From the NCBI RefSeq assembly GCF_009604385.1, contig NZ_WEGJ01000006.1:1-64000 (forward strand): a stretch of DNA of 64,000 nt, written 5' to 3'. The notes under the pieces were generated by a model, which saw only the letters and a list, made by a program, of their open reading frames with translations, had not been told where the DNA came from and did no database searches. Source of the DNA: Streptomyces smaragdinus (GTDB lineage Bacteria; Actinomycetota; Actinomycetes; Streptomycetales; Streptomycetaceae). The translations under genes were made by a program, and so were the position numbers. Positions 34,437 through 43,001 of this stretch are shown here, piece by piece. The first letter of the stretch is position 1. Each line of letters begins with the position of its first letter.

Positions 34437-35618
34437 ATGGAACACCTCACACTCATCATCGGAGTCGTGATCGTCACGGCACTGGTGTTCGACTTCACCA
34501 ACGGGTTCCACGACACAGCCAATGCCATGGCCACCACCATCTCGACCGGTGCGCTGAAGCCCAGGACCGCGGTCGCGATGTCCGCGGTCCTCAATCTGAT
34601 CGGTGCGTTCCTCTCGGTCGAGGTCGCCGCCACCATCTCCAAAGGCATCATCGACGAAGGCTCCGGCGTACGGCCCGAAGTGATCTTCGCGGGGCTGGTC
34701 GGCGCGATCATATGGAATCTGCTGACCTGGCTGGCCGGTCTCCCCTCCAGCTCCTCGCACGCTCTGTTCGGCGGCCTGATCGGCGCCACCGTCGTCTCGG
34801 TCGGCTGGGACGCCGTCCACATGGACGCCGTCGTCACGAAGATCCTCATCCCGGCGGTCGCCGCGCCGGTCGTCGCCGGACTCGCCGCCCTGCTCGCCAC
34901 CCGGCTGACGTACAGGCTGGCCGCGGGACGCGACCCGAAGGACACCACCAAGGGCTACCGGGCCGGCCAGATTGCCTCCGGCGCGCTGGTCTCCCTGGCG
35001 CACGGCACCAACGACGCGCAGAAGACGATGGGCGTCATCACCCTCGCGCTGGTCACCGGCGGCGTCATCGCCCCGAAGTCGGACCCGCCGCTGTGGGTCA
35101 TCGTCTCCGCGGCCATGGCGATCGCGCTCGGCACCTTCCTCGGCGGCTGGCGGATCATCCGCACCATGGGCAAGGGCCTCACCGACATCCAGCCCCCGCA
35201 GGGCTTCGCGGCGCAGACCAGCTCGGCCGCGGTCATCCTGGCCTCCTCCCACCTGGGGTACGCGCTGTCCACCACGCAGGTCTGCACCGGCTCGATCATG
35301 GGCGCGGGCAAGGGCCGCAAGGCCGGTGTCGTGTACTGGGGCACCGCCGGCCGGATGGCCGCCGCCTGGGGGCTGACCCTGCCGGCCGCGGGTCTGGTCG
35401 CGGGCGCCGCCGCCTTCCTCGCCGACCGCGGCGACTGGGGCGTCACGGCGGTGGCCGTCCTCGGTCTGGCCGGCTGCGCGGCGGTCTGGCTGGCCTCCCG
35501 CCGCAACGCGGTCACCCACCACAACGTCAACGACGTCGAGACCCGCGAGACCGTCTCGGTGATCATCCCCTCCCCGCCGGCGCCCGCGGTGAAGCCCGCG
35601 CCGCAGGCCACGGTCTGA
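34437..35618 (+). CDS. pit: PiT-family low-affinity phosphate transporter
   Basis: 393-residue membrane transporter with about ten helices. The two inverted signature segments of PiT proteins are seen: FTNGFHDTANAMATT near residue 19 and LAHGTNDAQKTMGV near 186. It imports metal-phosphate with protons. ATG at 34437 is preferred: a GTG at 34386 would begin exactly at the edge of the PHO-box repeat. It is like S. coelicolor PitH2 in sequence and in having a small membrane gene behind it. Confidence 0.92.
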   Translation: MEHLTLIIGVVIVTALVFDFTNGFHDTANAMATTISTGALKPRTAVAMSAVLNLIGAFLSVEVAATISKGIIDEGSGVRPEVIFAGLVGAIIWNLLTWLAGLPSSSSHALFGGLIGATVVSVGWDAVHMDAVVTKILIPAVAAPVVAGLAALLATRLTYRLAAGRDPKDTTKGYRAGQIASGALVSLAHGTNDAQKTMGVITLALVTGGVIAPKSDPPLWVIVSAAMAIALGTFLGGWRIIRTMGKGLTDIQPPQGFAAQTSSAAVILASSHLGYALSTTQVCTGSIMGAGKGRKAGVVYWGTAGRMAAAWGLTLPAAGLVAGAAAFLADRGDWGVTAVAVLGLAGCAAVWLASRRNAVTHHNVNDVETRETVSVIIPSPPAPAVKPAPQATV

Positions 35619-35637
35619 GACAGGCAGGAGCGTTCAC

Positions 35638-35880
35638 ATGGACATCGACTGGGCCGCACTGGGTCAGGTCTTCGGGGTCAGCGTCGCGGTGACCGTCGCG
35701 ACGGTGGGTCTGTTCACGCTGGGCATCCTCGGCACGTCGCGCCGTACGCGGCCCGCCGAGGCGGGGGCCGAGGCCGTCGTCACGGGGCCCTCCGCGGGCG
35801 CCCGGGCGGGCGCGCTGGTCTCCTTCGCGCTCTGCGGGGCGGCCGTGGCGTACGGCATCTGGATCATCGTCGCCGGCTGA
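35638..35880 (+). CDS. Small membrane protein downstream of pit
   Basis: 80-residue protein with two helices (about residues 10-30 and 56-78) and a basic middle (SRRTRPAEAG). GCAGGAG precedes the ATG. It begins 19 bases after the pit stop and both share the downstream terminator, so it belongs to the pit operon. Function is unknown. Confidence 0.75.
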   Translation: MDIDWAALGQVFGVSVAVTVATVGLFTLGILGTSRRTRPAEAGAEAVVTGPSAGARAGALVSFALCGAAVAYGIWIIVAG

Positions 35881-35896
35881 CACCGGGCCGGTGAGC

Positions 35897-35928
35897 ACAG
35901 GGGCGGACACCCGCGTGTCCGCCCCTGT
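35897..35928 (+). terminator. Terminator of the pit operon
   Basis: Fourteen-base perfect stem (35897-35910 with 35915-35928) and a 4-base CCGC loop, 16 bases after the small membrane gene and 14 bases before the stop of the facing gene. Confidence 0.8.
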
Positions 35929-35942
35929 CGTACGTGTACGGG

Positions 35943-36836
35943 CTAACGCCGGGCCCGCCGCCGGGCCAGCAGCAGCACCCCGGCGCCGGCGGCCAGCAGG
36001 GCCAGCGCCGTACCGGCGAGCAGCGGGGTCGACGAGCCACCGCCCGTCTCCGCCAGATCCCGGCCGCCGCCCTGCGCGCGCGGGGCGGGCTCCCCGGCGG
36101 GCGCCTCGGCCGGGGCCGCCGCGGGGGCCGGGGCCTCGCAGGCGGCCTCCGCGAGGGTGACCCGGCCCTCGACCCGGGCCACGCCCAGCTTCAGCGGGTC
36201 GACCGTGACGTCGAGCGCCAGCGCGGTGGCCGTCGCCGCCGCGTCGCCGGCCCGGGTCTGCGAGAAGCCCAGGGACACCTCACCCACCCCGGGCACGGTG
36301 ACCTCGGTCGGGGGGCCGCCCGCGGTGACCTCGTAGCGCTTGCCGAGGATCCGGACCGGGCCGGCGAGCGTGGACTTCGCCTCGGGCTTCTCCCCCGCCT
36401 CGCAGACCGCGGTGGACGTCACCGCCTCGACCTCGATCAGGGAGAGCAGCGGGAGGCCCGGTACATGCACCCGGGCGTGCGCGAGCCGGGCCGTGGCCCG
36501 GGCGCCGTGCCGGTCGGCGGTAGCCTTCGCGCTCGCCGCCCCGGCGCCGAGCAGCTGGACGGGGCGGCCGCTCTCGACGCCGTCGAGGGTGACGGTGAGG
36601 GCGGTCTTCCCGGCGGTGGCGGGGGCGCGTACCTCGTTGAGGGCGGTGTGCACCGGGAGCCGGACCGACTGGTGCAGCAGGGAGACGTCCAGGTCGGCGC
36701 GGAGGACCGCCGCCGAGGCGGTGCCGTCGCCGTGGCCGGCGGCGTGCGCCTGCGGGGCCCCGGCCAGGGCGAGGAGGGCCGCCGCGAGGGCGGCGGCCGG
36801 GGTGCGTAAGGAAAGGGAGTGGGTCGGGGTGTTCAT
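35943..36836 (-). CDS. LAETG-anchored surface protein (SCO1860-like), TTA codon
   Basis: 297-residue exported protein. The signal peptide is LRTPAAALAAALLALAGAPQAHA (cleavage near residue 33). The C-terminus has the sortase signal LAETGG, a hydrophobic helix and RRRARR, so it should be fixed to the wall by a class E-type sortase. The body is beta-rich with one likely disulphide (TAVCEAGE / EAACEAP). Codon 10 (36807-36809) is TTA, a leucine codon needing the bldA tRNA, which suggests expression late or in aerial growth. ATG at 36836 is chosen for the signal peptide. Confidence 0.82.
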   Translation of the reverse strand: MNTPTHSLSLRTPAAALAAALLALAGAPQAHAAGHGDGTASAAVLRADLDVSLLHQSVRLPVHTALNEVRAPATAGKTALTVTLDGVESGRPVQLLGAGAASAKATADRHGARATARLAHARVHVPGLPLLSLIEVEAVTSTAVCEAGEKPEAKSTLAGPVRILGKRYEVTAGGPPTEVTVPGVGEVSLGFSQTRAGDAAATATALALDVTVDPLKLGVARVEGRVTLAEAACEAPAPAAAPAEAPAGEPAPRAQGGGRDLAETGGGSSTPLLAGTALALLAAGAGVLLLARRRARR

Positions 36837-36986
36837 GGTGGGAGCGTCCTTGTGTCGGGATGACCACTCGTCAACAACACGACCATCGTTACGCACAGTG
36901 GGTGACCGCGCGGCAACTCACAGCTCGTTCACCCCATCGAGTGAGTTTCAACCCGGGTATGCCCTGCGTAACTTGAGCCCCGCTCC

Positions 36987-38078
36987 CTACGCGACCACGT
37001 TCCCCCGCAGCACGATCCGCCGCGGCGCGGTGAGCACCCGCAGATCGGCCCGCGGATCCGTCTCGTACACCACGAGGTCCGCCGGCGCGCCCTCCGTCAG
37101 CCCCGGGCGGCCGAGCCACTCCCGGGCGCCCCAACTGGCCGCGGACAGCGCCGCCTCGGGCGGCAGGCCCGCCGTGGCCAGCTCCGCCACCTCCTGCGCG
37201 ACGAGCCCGTGCGCGAGCCCGCCGCCCGCGTCCGTGCCGGCGTACACCGGGATGCCCGCGTCGTACGCCGCGCGCACCGTCTCGTACCGGCGCGCGTGCA
37301 GCCGCCGCATGTGGTCCGCCCAGCGGGGGAACTTGGCGTCGCCGCCCGCGGCGAGGGTGGGGAACGTCGCGGTGTTCACCAGCGTCGGGACGATCGCCAC
37401 GCCGCGCTCGGCGAACAGCGGGACGGTCTCCTCGGTGAGCCCCGTGGCGTGCTCGACGCAGTCGATGCCCGCCTCGACGAGGTCGGCGAGGGACTCCTCG
37501 GCGAAGCAGTGCGCGGTCACCCGGGCCCCGAGCCGGTGCGCCTCGGCGATGGCGGCCTTCACGGCCCCGCGCGGCCAGCAGGCGCCGAGGTCGCCGGCCT
37601 CGCGGTCGATCCAGTCGCCGACGAGCTTGACCCAGCCGTCGCCGCGCCGGGCCTCCCGCGCCACATAGGCGACGAGGTCCCCGGGCTCGATCTCGTGGGC
37701 GTAGTTGCGGATGTAACGGCGGGTACGGGCGATGTGCCGGCCGGCGCGGATGATCCGCGGCAGGTCCTCGCGGTCGTCGATCCACCGGGTGTCGGAGGGC
37801 GAGCCCGCGTCGCGCAGCAGCAGGGTGCCGGCCTCGCGGTCGGCGACGGCCTGCTTCTCGCTGGTCGCGTCGTCGACGGCGCCGTGGCTGTCCAGCCCGA
37901 CGTGGCAGTGCGCGTCGACCAGTCCGGGCAGCGCCCAGCCGTCGACGACGGTGGTCTCCCGGGCGGTGCCGGGGCGGTCGAAGGTGACGCGTCCGCCGAC
38001 GACCCACAGTTCGTCGCGGACCTCGTCCGGTCCGGTGAGAATCCGGCCTCTGATGTGCAGCACTGCGCTCTCGGTCAT
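36987..38078 (-). CDS. Amidohydrolase-superfamily protein
   Basis: 363-residue metal hydrolase. The N-terminal HxH is DAHCHVGLD near residue 56-58; further ligands are likely KLVGDW (Lys), TAHCFAEES, VEHATGL and GTDAGGG. The order is that of imidazolonepropionase/prolidase-like amidohydrolases acting on cyclic amides or peptides. The substrate is unknown. It is divergent from ectABCD, a usual neighbour in streptomycetes, with a shared 350-base control region. Confidence 0.84.
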   Translation of the reverse strand: MTESAVLHIRGRILTGPDEVRDELWVVGGRVTFDRPGTARETTVVDGWALPGLVDAHCHVGLDSHGAVDDATSEKQAVADREAGTLLLRDAGSPSDTRWIDDREDLPRIIRAGRHIARTRRYIRNYAHEIEPGDLVAYVAREARRGDGWVKLVGDWIDREAGDLGACWPRGAVKAAIAEAHRLGARVTAHCFAEESLADLVEAGIDCVEHATGLTEETVPLFAERGVAIVPTLVNTATFPTLAAGGDAKFPRWADHMRRLHARRYETVRAAYDAGIPVYAGTDAGGGLAHGLVAQEVAELATAGLPPEAALSAASWGAREWLGRPGLTEGAPADLVVYETDPRADLRVLTAPRRIVLRGNVVA

Positions 38079-38431
38079 AGGCGCAGGGTAGATCGTCGGT
38101 GTCCGGGGGCCGGAGAACGGGTGCGCTTTACCCGCCGCCCGGCCTTCGTGTGAAGCCGCTCACGACAACCGTGCATAAATGCGCCGGAATTACCGCGGCG
38201 ACAATTCACCCCGGTTTCCATACCTGCTCCTGCCCCGACTTCGTCAACGCAAACATTAAAGAAACGCCAATGAATTTCTGAGTGTGACTCAGGTCACATC
38301 ATGCCTGTTTTGTACGGGAATAACCGGACAGAACGTCCCAGTTTTCGAAGCGCGCTATAACACGTTCCGAGGCCGACCGTAAGGCCCGAGGTGCATGCAA
38401 TCGCGATTTCTCGTCGGTAAATTACCCCTAC
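38079..38431. other. 353-base control region between amidohydrolase and ectA
   Basis: The region is AT-richer than its neighbours. It holds a perfect Crp-type palindrome at 38283-38298 and a TATAAC hexamer at 38356-38361 that could be a -10. A TAAATT hexamer at 38418-38423 sits 8 bases before the ectA ATG, which itself has no clear ribosome site, so a leaderless transcript is possible. A short frame at 38099-38281 lacks coding bias and is not called. Confidence 0.55.
38283..38298. promoter_or_regulatory. Crp-type palindrome upstream of ectABCD
   Basis: TGTGACTCAGGTCACA is a perfect inverted repeat of TGTGAC/GTCACA. It fits both the classical TGTGA-N6-TCACA site and the GTG-N6-GNCAC pattern reported for Streptomyces Crp. 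It lies 134 bases upstream of the ectA start and 58 bases upstream of the TATAAC hexamer. Confidence 0.6.
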
Positions 38432-38998
38432 ATGACTGCCGCACAAGCAGACCTGGCACAACCGACCGCCAATTCCACGGAAATGACGGGGGAGCCAATG
38501 CTGGACGTCCCCGAGGTCGCCGACGGAGCCCATCTGTGGCGTATCGCCCGGGACTCCGGGACGCTGGACCTCAACTCCTCGTACAGCTATCTGCTGTGGT
38601 GCCGCGACTTCGCCGCCACGTCCGTCGTGGCGCGCGGCGCCGACGGCCTGCCGGTCGCCTTCGTCACCGGCTACGTGCGCCCCGACGCGCCCGACACGCT
38701 GCTGGTCTGGCAGGTCGCCGTCGACGCCGCGCACCGCGGCCGCGGGCTCGCCGGCCGGCTGCTGGACACGCTGAGCGACCGGGTCGCCGCCACGCACGGC
38801 ATACGCCGGCTCGAGACCACGGTGACGCCGGACAACACGGCCTCCGACCGGCTGTTCACGTCGTTCGCCGAGCGCCGCGGAGCCTTGCTGAGCCGCGAGG
38901 TGCTGTTCGCCGGGGAGCAGTTCCCCGGCCCGGACGGCGGGCACGAGCCCGAGGTGCTGTACGCGATAGAGCCGCTCACGGCACCGGCCGCCTCGTAG
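38432..38998 (+). CDS. ectA: Diaminobutyrate acetyltransferase
   Basis: 188-residue GNAT enzyme that acetylates L-2,4-diaminobutyrate at N4 in ectoine synthesis. Signature segments: LDLNSSYSYLLWCRDFAATS near 46, VWQVAVDAAHRGRGLAGRLLD (acetyl-CoA loop) and TTVTPDNTASDRLFTSFAERRGA. ATG at 38432 matches the usual MTAAQADL N-terminus; an ATG at 38498 has GGGGGAG just 3 bases away and would trim 22 residues. It is the first gene of the ectABCD operon. Confidence 0.94.
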   Translation: MTAAQADLAQPTANSTEMTGEPMLDVPEVADGAHLWRIARDSGTLDLNSSYSYLLWCRDFAATSVVARGADGLPVAFVTGYVRPDAPDTLLVWQVAVDAAHRGRGLAGRLLDTLSDRVAATHGIRRLETTVTPDNTASDRLFTSFAERRGALLSREVLFAGEQFPGPDGGHEPEVLYAIEPLTAPAAS

Positions 38999-39058
38999 CC
39001 CCTCCCCCACCGAGATCCAAATCCCCCCGCATCCGGCTCTGTCAGGAGTGAACCCGCT

Positions 39059-40327
39059 GTGACCATCACCCCGCCCGCCCTGAGTGTCTTCGAGACCCTT
39101 GAGTCGGAGGTGCGCAGCTACTGCCGCGGCTGGCCCGCCGTGTTCGACCGTGCCCGGGGCAGCCGGCTGTACGACGAGGACGACCACACGTACCTCGACT
39201 TCTTCGCCGGCGCCGGCGCCCTCAACTACGGCCACAACAACCCCGTACTCAAACGCGCCCTGCTCGACTATCTCGAGCGCGACGGCATCACCCACGGCCT
39301 GGACATGGGGACGACGGCCAAGCGCGCGTTCCTGGAGACGTTCCAGAACGTGATCCTGCGGCCGCGCGACCTGCCGTACAAGGTCATGTTTCCGGGGCCG
39401 ACCGGCACCAACGCGGTGGAGTCGGCGCTGAAGCTGGCCCGCAAGGTCAAGGGCCGCGAGTCGATCGTCTCGTTCACCAACGCCTTCCACGGCATGTCGC
39501 TGGGCTCGCTCGCCGTCACCGGCAACGCGTTCAAACGGGCCGGGGCCGGGGTGCCGCTGGTGCACGGCACGCCGATGCCGTTCGACAACTACCTCGACGG
39601 GCAGGTCCCGGACTTCCTGTGGTTCGAGCGGCTGCTGCAGGACTCGGGCTCCGGGCTCAACCACCCGGCCGCGGTGATCGTGGAGACCATCCAGGGCGAG
39701 GGCGGCATCAACGTGGCCCGCCTCGAGTGGCTGCGCGCCCTGGCGGACGTGTGCAGGCGGCACGACATGCTGCTCATCGTCGACGACATCCAGATGGGCT
39801 GCGGCCGTACGGGCCCGTTCTTCTCGTTCGAGGAGGCGGGGATCACCCCGGACATCGTGACGCTGTCGAAGTCCATCAGCGGCTACGGGCTGCCGATGGC
39901 GCTCACCCTGTTCAAGCCGGAGCTGGACATCTGGGAGCCGGGCGAGCACAACGGCACGTTCCGCGGCAACAACCCGGCGTTCGTCACCGCCACGGCGGCG
40001 CTCGACACGTACTGGGCCGACGGGCAGACGGAGAAGCAGACCCTCGCGCGCGGCGAGCAGATCGAGTCGGCGCTGGTCGCGCTCTGCGCGGAGCCGTCGG
40101 CGGAGGGCGCCACCTACCGCGGGCGCGGGCTGGCGTGGGGCGTGGAGTTCCCGGACCGGGCGCGGGCCACGGCGATCTGCCGGCGGGCGTTCGAGCTGGG
40201 GCTCATCGTCGAGACGTCCGGCCCCGACAGCGAGGTCGTCAAGCTGCTGCCGGCGCTCACCATCACCCCCGACGAGCTCGAGGAAGGGCTGCGGACCCTC
40301 GCCCGCGCCGTCCGCGAGACCGCCTGA
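39059..40327 (+). CDS. ectB: Diaminobutyrate-2-oxoglutarate aminotransferase
   Basis: 422-residue class III PLP enzyme that makes L-2,4-diaminobutyrate from aspartate semialdehyde and glutamate. The phosphate-binding [16 protein letters not shown], the Asp in [15 protein letters not shown] and the Schiff-base Lys in [12 protein letters not shown] are all present. GTG start with CAGGAG upstream. It follows ectA by 60 bases. Confidence 0.96.
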   Translation: MTITPPALSVFETLESEVRSYCRGWPAVFDRARGSRLYDEDDHTYLDFFAGAGALNYGHNNPVLKRALLDYLERDGITHGLDMGTTAKRAFLETFQNVILRPRDLPYKVMFPGPTGTNAVESALKLARKVKGRESIVSFTNAFHGMSLGSLAVTGNAFKRAGAGVPLVHGTPMPFDNYLDGQVPDFLWFERLLQDSGSGLNHPAAVIVETIQGEGGINVARLEWLRALADVCRRHDMLLIVDDIQMGCGRTGPFFSFEEAGITPDIVTLSKSISGYGLPMALTLFKPELDIWEPGEHNGTFRGNNPAFVTATAALDTYWADGQTEKQTLARGEQIESALVALCAEPSAEGATYRGRGLAWGVEFPDRARATAICRRAFELGLIVETSGPDSEVVKLLPALTITPDELEEGLRTLARAVRETA

Positions 40328-40365
40328 CCTCACCCCCCACCCCGGCAAGAAAGGCACGTACACCA

Positions 40366-40764
40366 GTGATCGTCCGATCTTTCGCAGAACTCGACGGCAC
40401 CGACCGGCACATCAAGTCCGCGTCCGGCACCTGGGAGAGCAAGCGCATCGTCCTGGCCAAGGAGGGCGTCGGCTTCTCCCTGCACGAGACCGTGCTGTAC
40501 GCGGGCACCGAGACCCGGATGTGGTACGCGAACCACATCGAGGCCGTCGTCTGCACCGAGGGGGAGGCCGAGCTCACCGACGAGGAGACGGGGCAGTCGT
40601 ACACCATCACGCCCGGCGTGATGTACCTGCTGAACGGCCACGAGCGGCACACCCTGCGGCCGAAGAGCGACTTCCGCTGTCTGTGCGTCTTCAACCCGCC
40701 CGTCACCGGGCGCGAGGACCACGACGAGAACGGTACCTACCCGCTGCTGACCGAGGAGGACTGA
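40366..40764 (+). CDS. ectC: Ectoine synthase
   Basis: 132-residue cupin enzyme that closes N4-acetyl-diaminobutyrate to ectoine. It starts [27 protein letters not shown] and holds family residues in [21 protein letters not shown] and [16 protein letters not shown] at 40366 has AAGAAAGG upstream. Length is typical. Confidence 0.96.
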   Translation: MIVRSFAELDGTDRHIKSASGTWESKRIVLAKEGVGFSLHETVLYAGTETRMWYANHIEAVVCTEGEAELTDEETGQSYTITPGVMYLLNGHERHTLRPKSDFRCLCVFNPPVTGREDHDENGTYPLLTEED

Positions 40765-40770
40765 GCAGAC

Positions 40771-41667
40771 GTGACCACGACCACCGTGCGGACCGACCTG
40801 TACCCCACCCGAGGCGCCGACGAGGTCGTCACGACCCGCCAGGATCCGGTCGTGTGGTCCGGCCCCGGCGACGAGGGTCCGATCACCCCGTGGGACCTCG
40901 AGGCGTACGACCGCAACGGCTTCATGGCGATGGAGCAGCTGATCACCCCGGAGGAGGTGGAGGTCTACCGGGCCGAGCTGGACCGGCTGGTCGCCGATCC
41001 GGCGGTGCGCGCGGACGAGCGGTCCATCGTCGAACCGACGTCGCAGTCCGTGCGCTCCGTCTTCGAGGTGCACAGGATCAGTGAGGTGTTCGCCGGGCTG
41101 GTCCGCGATCCGCGGGTGCTGGACCGCGCCCGGCAGATCCTGGGCTCCGACGTGTACGTCCACCAGTCGCGGATCAACGTCAAGCCCGGCTTCGGGGCGT
41201 CCGGTTTCTACTGGCACTCGGACTTCGAGACCTGGCACGCCGAGGACGGCATGCCGAACATGCGGGCCGTGTCCGTCTCGATCGCGCTGACCGAGAACTA
41301 CGAGACCAACGGCGGCCTCATGATCATGCCGGGGTCGCACCGGACGTTCCTGGGCTGCGCGGGCGAGACGCCGGCGGACAACTACAAGAAGTCGCTGCAG
41401 ATGCAGGACGCCGGCACCCCGTCCGACGCGGCGCTGACGCGGATGGCGGACGCGCACGGCATCAAGCTGTTCACCGGCGCGGCGGGCTGCGCGACGTGGT
41501 TCGACTGCAACTGCATGCACGGCTCGGGCGACAACATCACGCCGTATGCGCGGAGCAATGTGTTCATCGTGTTCAACAGCGTGGAGAACGCCGCGGAGGA
41601 GCCCTTCGCGGCGCCGGTGCCGCGGCCGGACTTCATCGGGGCGCGGGACTTCACGCCCATTCGGTAG
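40771..41667 (+). CDS. ectD: Ectoine 5-hydroxylase
   Basis: 298-residue iron/2-oxoglutarate dioxygenase that turns ectoine to 5-hydroxyectoine. The signature FYWHSDFETWHAEDGMPNMR carries iron ligands His149 and Asp151; the third His is in NCMHGSGDN. It begins 6 bases after ectC, with the GGAGG site inside the ectC end. A strong terminator follows, so hydroxyectoine production is built into the operon. Confidence 0.96.
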   Translation: MTTTTVRTDLYPTRGADEVVTTRQDPVVWSGPGDEGPITPWDLEAYDRNGFMAMEQLITPEEVEVYRAELDRLVADPAVRADERSIVEPTSQSVRSVFEVHRISEVFAGLVRDPRVLDRARQILGSDVYVHQSRINVKPGFGASGFYWHSDFETWHAEDGMPNMRAVSVSIALTENYETNGGLMIMPGSHRTFLGCAGETPADNYKKSLQMQDAGTPSDAALTRMADAHGIKLFTGAAGCATWFDCNCMHGSGDNITPYARSNVFIVFNSVENAAEEPFAAPVPRPDFIGARDFTPIR

Positions 41668-41676
41668 GTCTTCTTC

Positions 41677-41717
41677 GCGGACGCCTCCCTCGTTCTTTGT
41701 ACGAGGGGGGCGTCCGC
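41677..41717 (+). terminator. Terminator of ectABCD
   Basis: Sixteen-base stem (41677-41692 with 41702-41717, one G-T pair), a 9-base loop TTCTTTGTA and a short T run, 9 bases after the ectD stop. Confidence 0.8.
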
Positions 41718-41718
41718 T

Positions 41719-41822
41719 TTACAGCTCGGCCAGCACCTCGAGGGTCCGCGACCAGTCCGACGTGCACCGACACCGAGCTGCCCACCGCGACGCGCTCCGG
41801 AGGAGATCATCGGGTCCATGCC
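41719..41822 (-). pseudogene. Possible frame-broken gene remnant
   Basis: On the reverse strand two short coding-like pieces in different frames join if one shift is allowed: VAVGSSVSVHVG, then DWSRTLEVLAEL before a TAA at 41719-41721. Both have strong GC third-position bias, unlike plain spacer. This may be the last part of a lost gene left between ectD and the aminotransferase. I do not recognise the parent family. Confidence 0.3.
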
Positions 41823-42878
41823 CTACGACCCTACGCGCGCCTCCAGCGCGGCCAGCAACATGTCCACGTCCGCCGCCGAGTTGTACAGGTGGAACGACGT
41901 GCGCAGGCCGCCGTCGGCGCGGTCGGCGACGCGGATGCCCTCCCGCGTCAGCTGGTCGGCGTACTTGCCGAGGCCGGGCAGCGACACGATCGCGGAGCCG
42001 GGGGCCGGGGCTGCGACCAGGCCCAGCTCGCGGGCGCCGGTGCGGAAGCGGTCGGCGAGGGCGGTGTTGTGGGCGCCGATGGCATCGGGGCCGAGCCGTT
42101 CGACGAGCGCGAGGGAGGCCGGGGCGCCGGTGTACGGGAGGTAGGCGGGCGCCTCGTCGTAGCGGCGGGCGGTGGGGGCGAAGTCGCGTACGGGGCCGTA
42201 GCAGTCGCCGTAGGGGTCGGTGGTGGTGACCCAGCCGGCGTGCAGGGAGCGCAGTTCGGCGCGGACGGTCAGGAAGGACACCCCGCGCGGGCAGAGCAGC
42301 CATTTGAAGGCGCCGGTGGCGGTGTAGTCGAAGCGTCCGGCGTCGAACGGCAGCCAGCCGACCGCCTGGGTGCCGTCGACGAAGGTGCGCGCCCCGTGCC
42401 CGGCGCAGGCCTCGGTGAGCGCGTCGAGGGGGGCGAGGCGGCCGTCGGCGGACTGGACGGCGCTGACGACGGCGAGGTCGGTCCCGGGGCGGACGGCGTC
42501 CGCGATCTCCTCCAGGGGGACGCTGCGCACCGTCAGGTCGCCGCGGACGGCGAACGGGGTGACGAGGGAGGAGAAGTCGCCGTCGGCGATCACCACCTCG
42601 GCGCCGGGCCGCAGCGAGGCGGCGATCAGCGCGGCGTGGGTGGCGACGGTGCTGCCGACGGCGACCTGGTCGGCGGGCACCCCGGCGATGCGGGCGAAGG
42701 CCGCGCGGGCGGTGTCGGCGACGTCCAGATAGTCGGGGCCCATGGTGCCGCCGGTGGCGGCGGCGTCCACGGCGGTGCGCAGGGAGTCGACGGAGGCCAG
42801 CGGGGCGCGGCCGCTGCCGGCGGTGTTGAGGTAGGCGCCGGCGGCGGGCGCGAACGCTTCGGGGGCGAGGGGGTCCAT
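41823..42878 (-). CDS. Class V aminotransferase family protein
   Basis: 351-residue PLP protein of the cysteine desulfurase/selenocysteine lyase-like group. The cofactor-facing residues are in TFVDGTQAVGWLPFD, and the Schiff-base Lys in ATGAFKWLLCPRG. The N-terminus YLNTAGSGRAPL is typical. No active-site Cys loop of the NifS kind is evident, so it is more likely an aminotransferase or lyase with unknown substrate. Confidence 0.84.
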   Translation of the reverse strand: MDPLAPEAFAPAAGAYLNTAGSGRAPLASVDSLRTAVDAAATGGTMGPDYLDVADTARAAFARIAGVPADQVAVGSTVATHAALIAASLRPGAEVVIADGDFSSLVTPFAVRGDLTVRSVPLEEIADAVRPGTDLAVVSAVQSADGRLAPLDALTEACAGHGARTFVDGTQAVGWLPFDAGRFDYTATGAFKWLLCPRGVSFLTVRAELRSLHAGWVTTTDPYGDCYGPVRDFAPTARRYDEAPAYLPYTGAPASLALVERLGPDAIGAHNTALADRFRTGARELGLVAAPAPGSAIVSLPGLGKYADQLTREGIRVADRADGGLRTSFHLYNSAADVDMLLAALEARVGS

Positions 42879-42947
42879 GCGCCGACTATGCCCGGCGGGC
42901 GGGGGAAGGGGTACCGCCTTTCCCCCTTTCGCCGGGCCGGGCGGGCT

Positions 42948-42985
42948 GCCCCGGACCCGCCTGCCCTGCGGCGGGGGTCCGGGGC
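42948..42985 (-). terminator. Hairpin after the DsbA-family gene
   Basis: Eleven-base perfect stem (42948-42958 with 42975-42985), extended inward by further G-C pairs. It lies 16 bases past the stop of the leftward FrnE-like gene and 70 bases upstream of the aminotransferase start. Confidence 0.6.
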
Positions 42986-43001
42986 TGTGCCGCGGGCGGG
43001 T

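Noticed and set aside
38099..38281. Short frame in the ectA control region
   Set aside because: No ribosome site, no third-position bias, and it overlaps AT-rich regulatory DNA.
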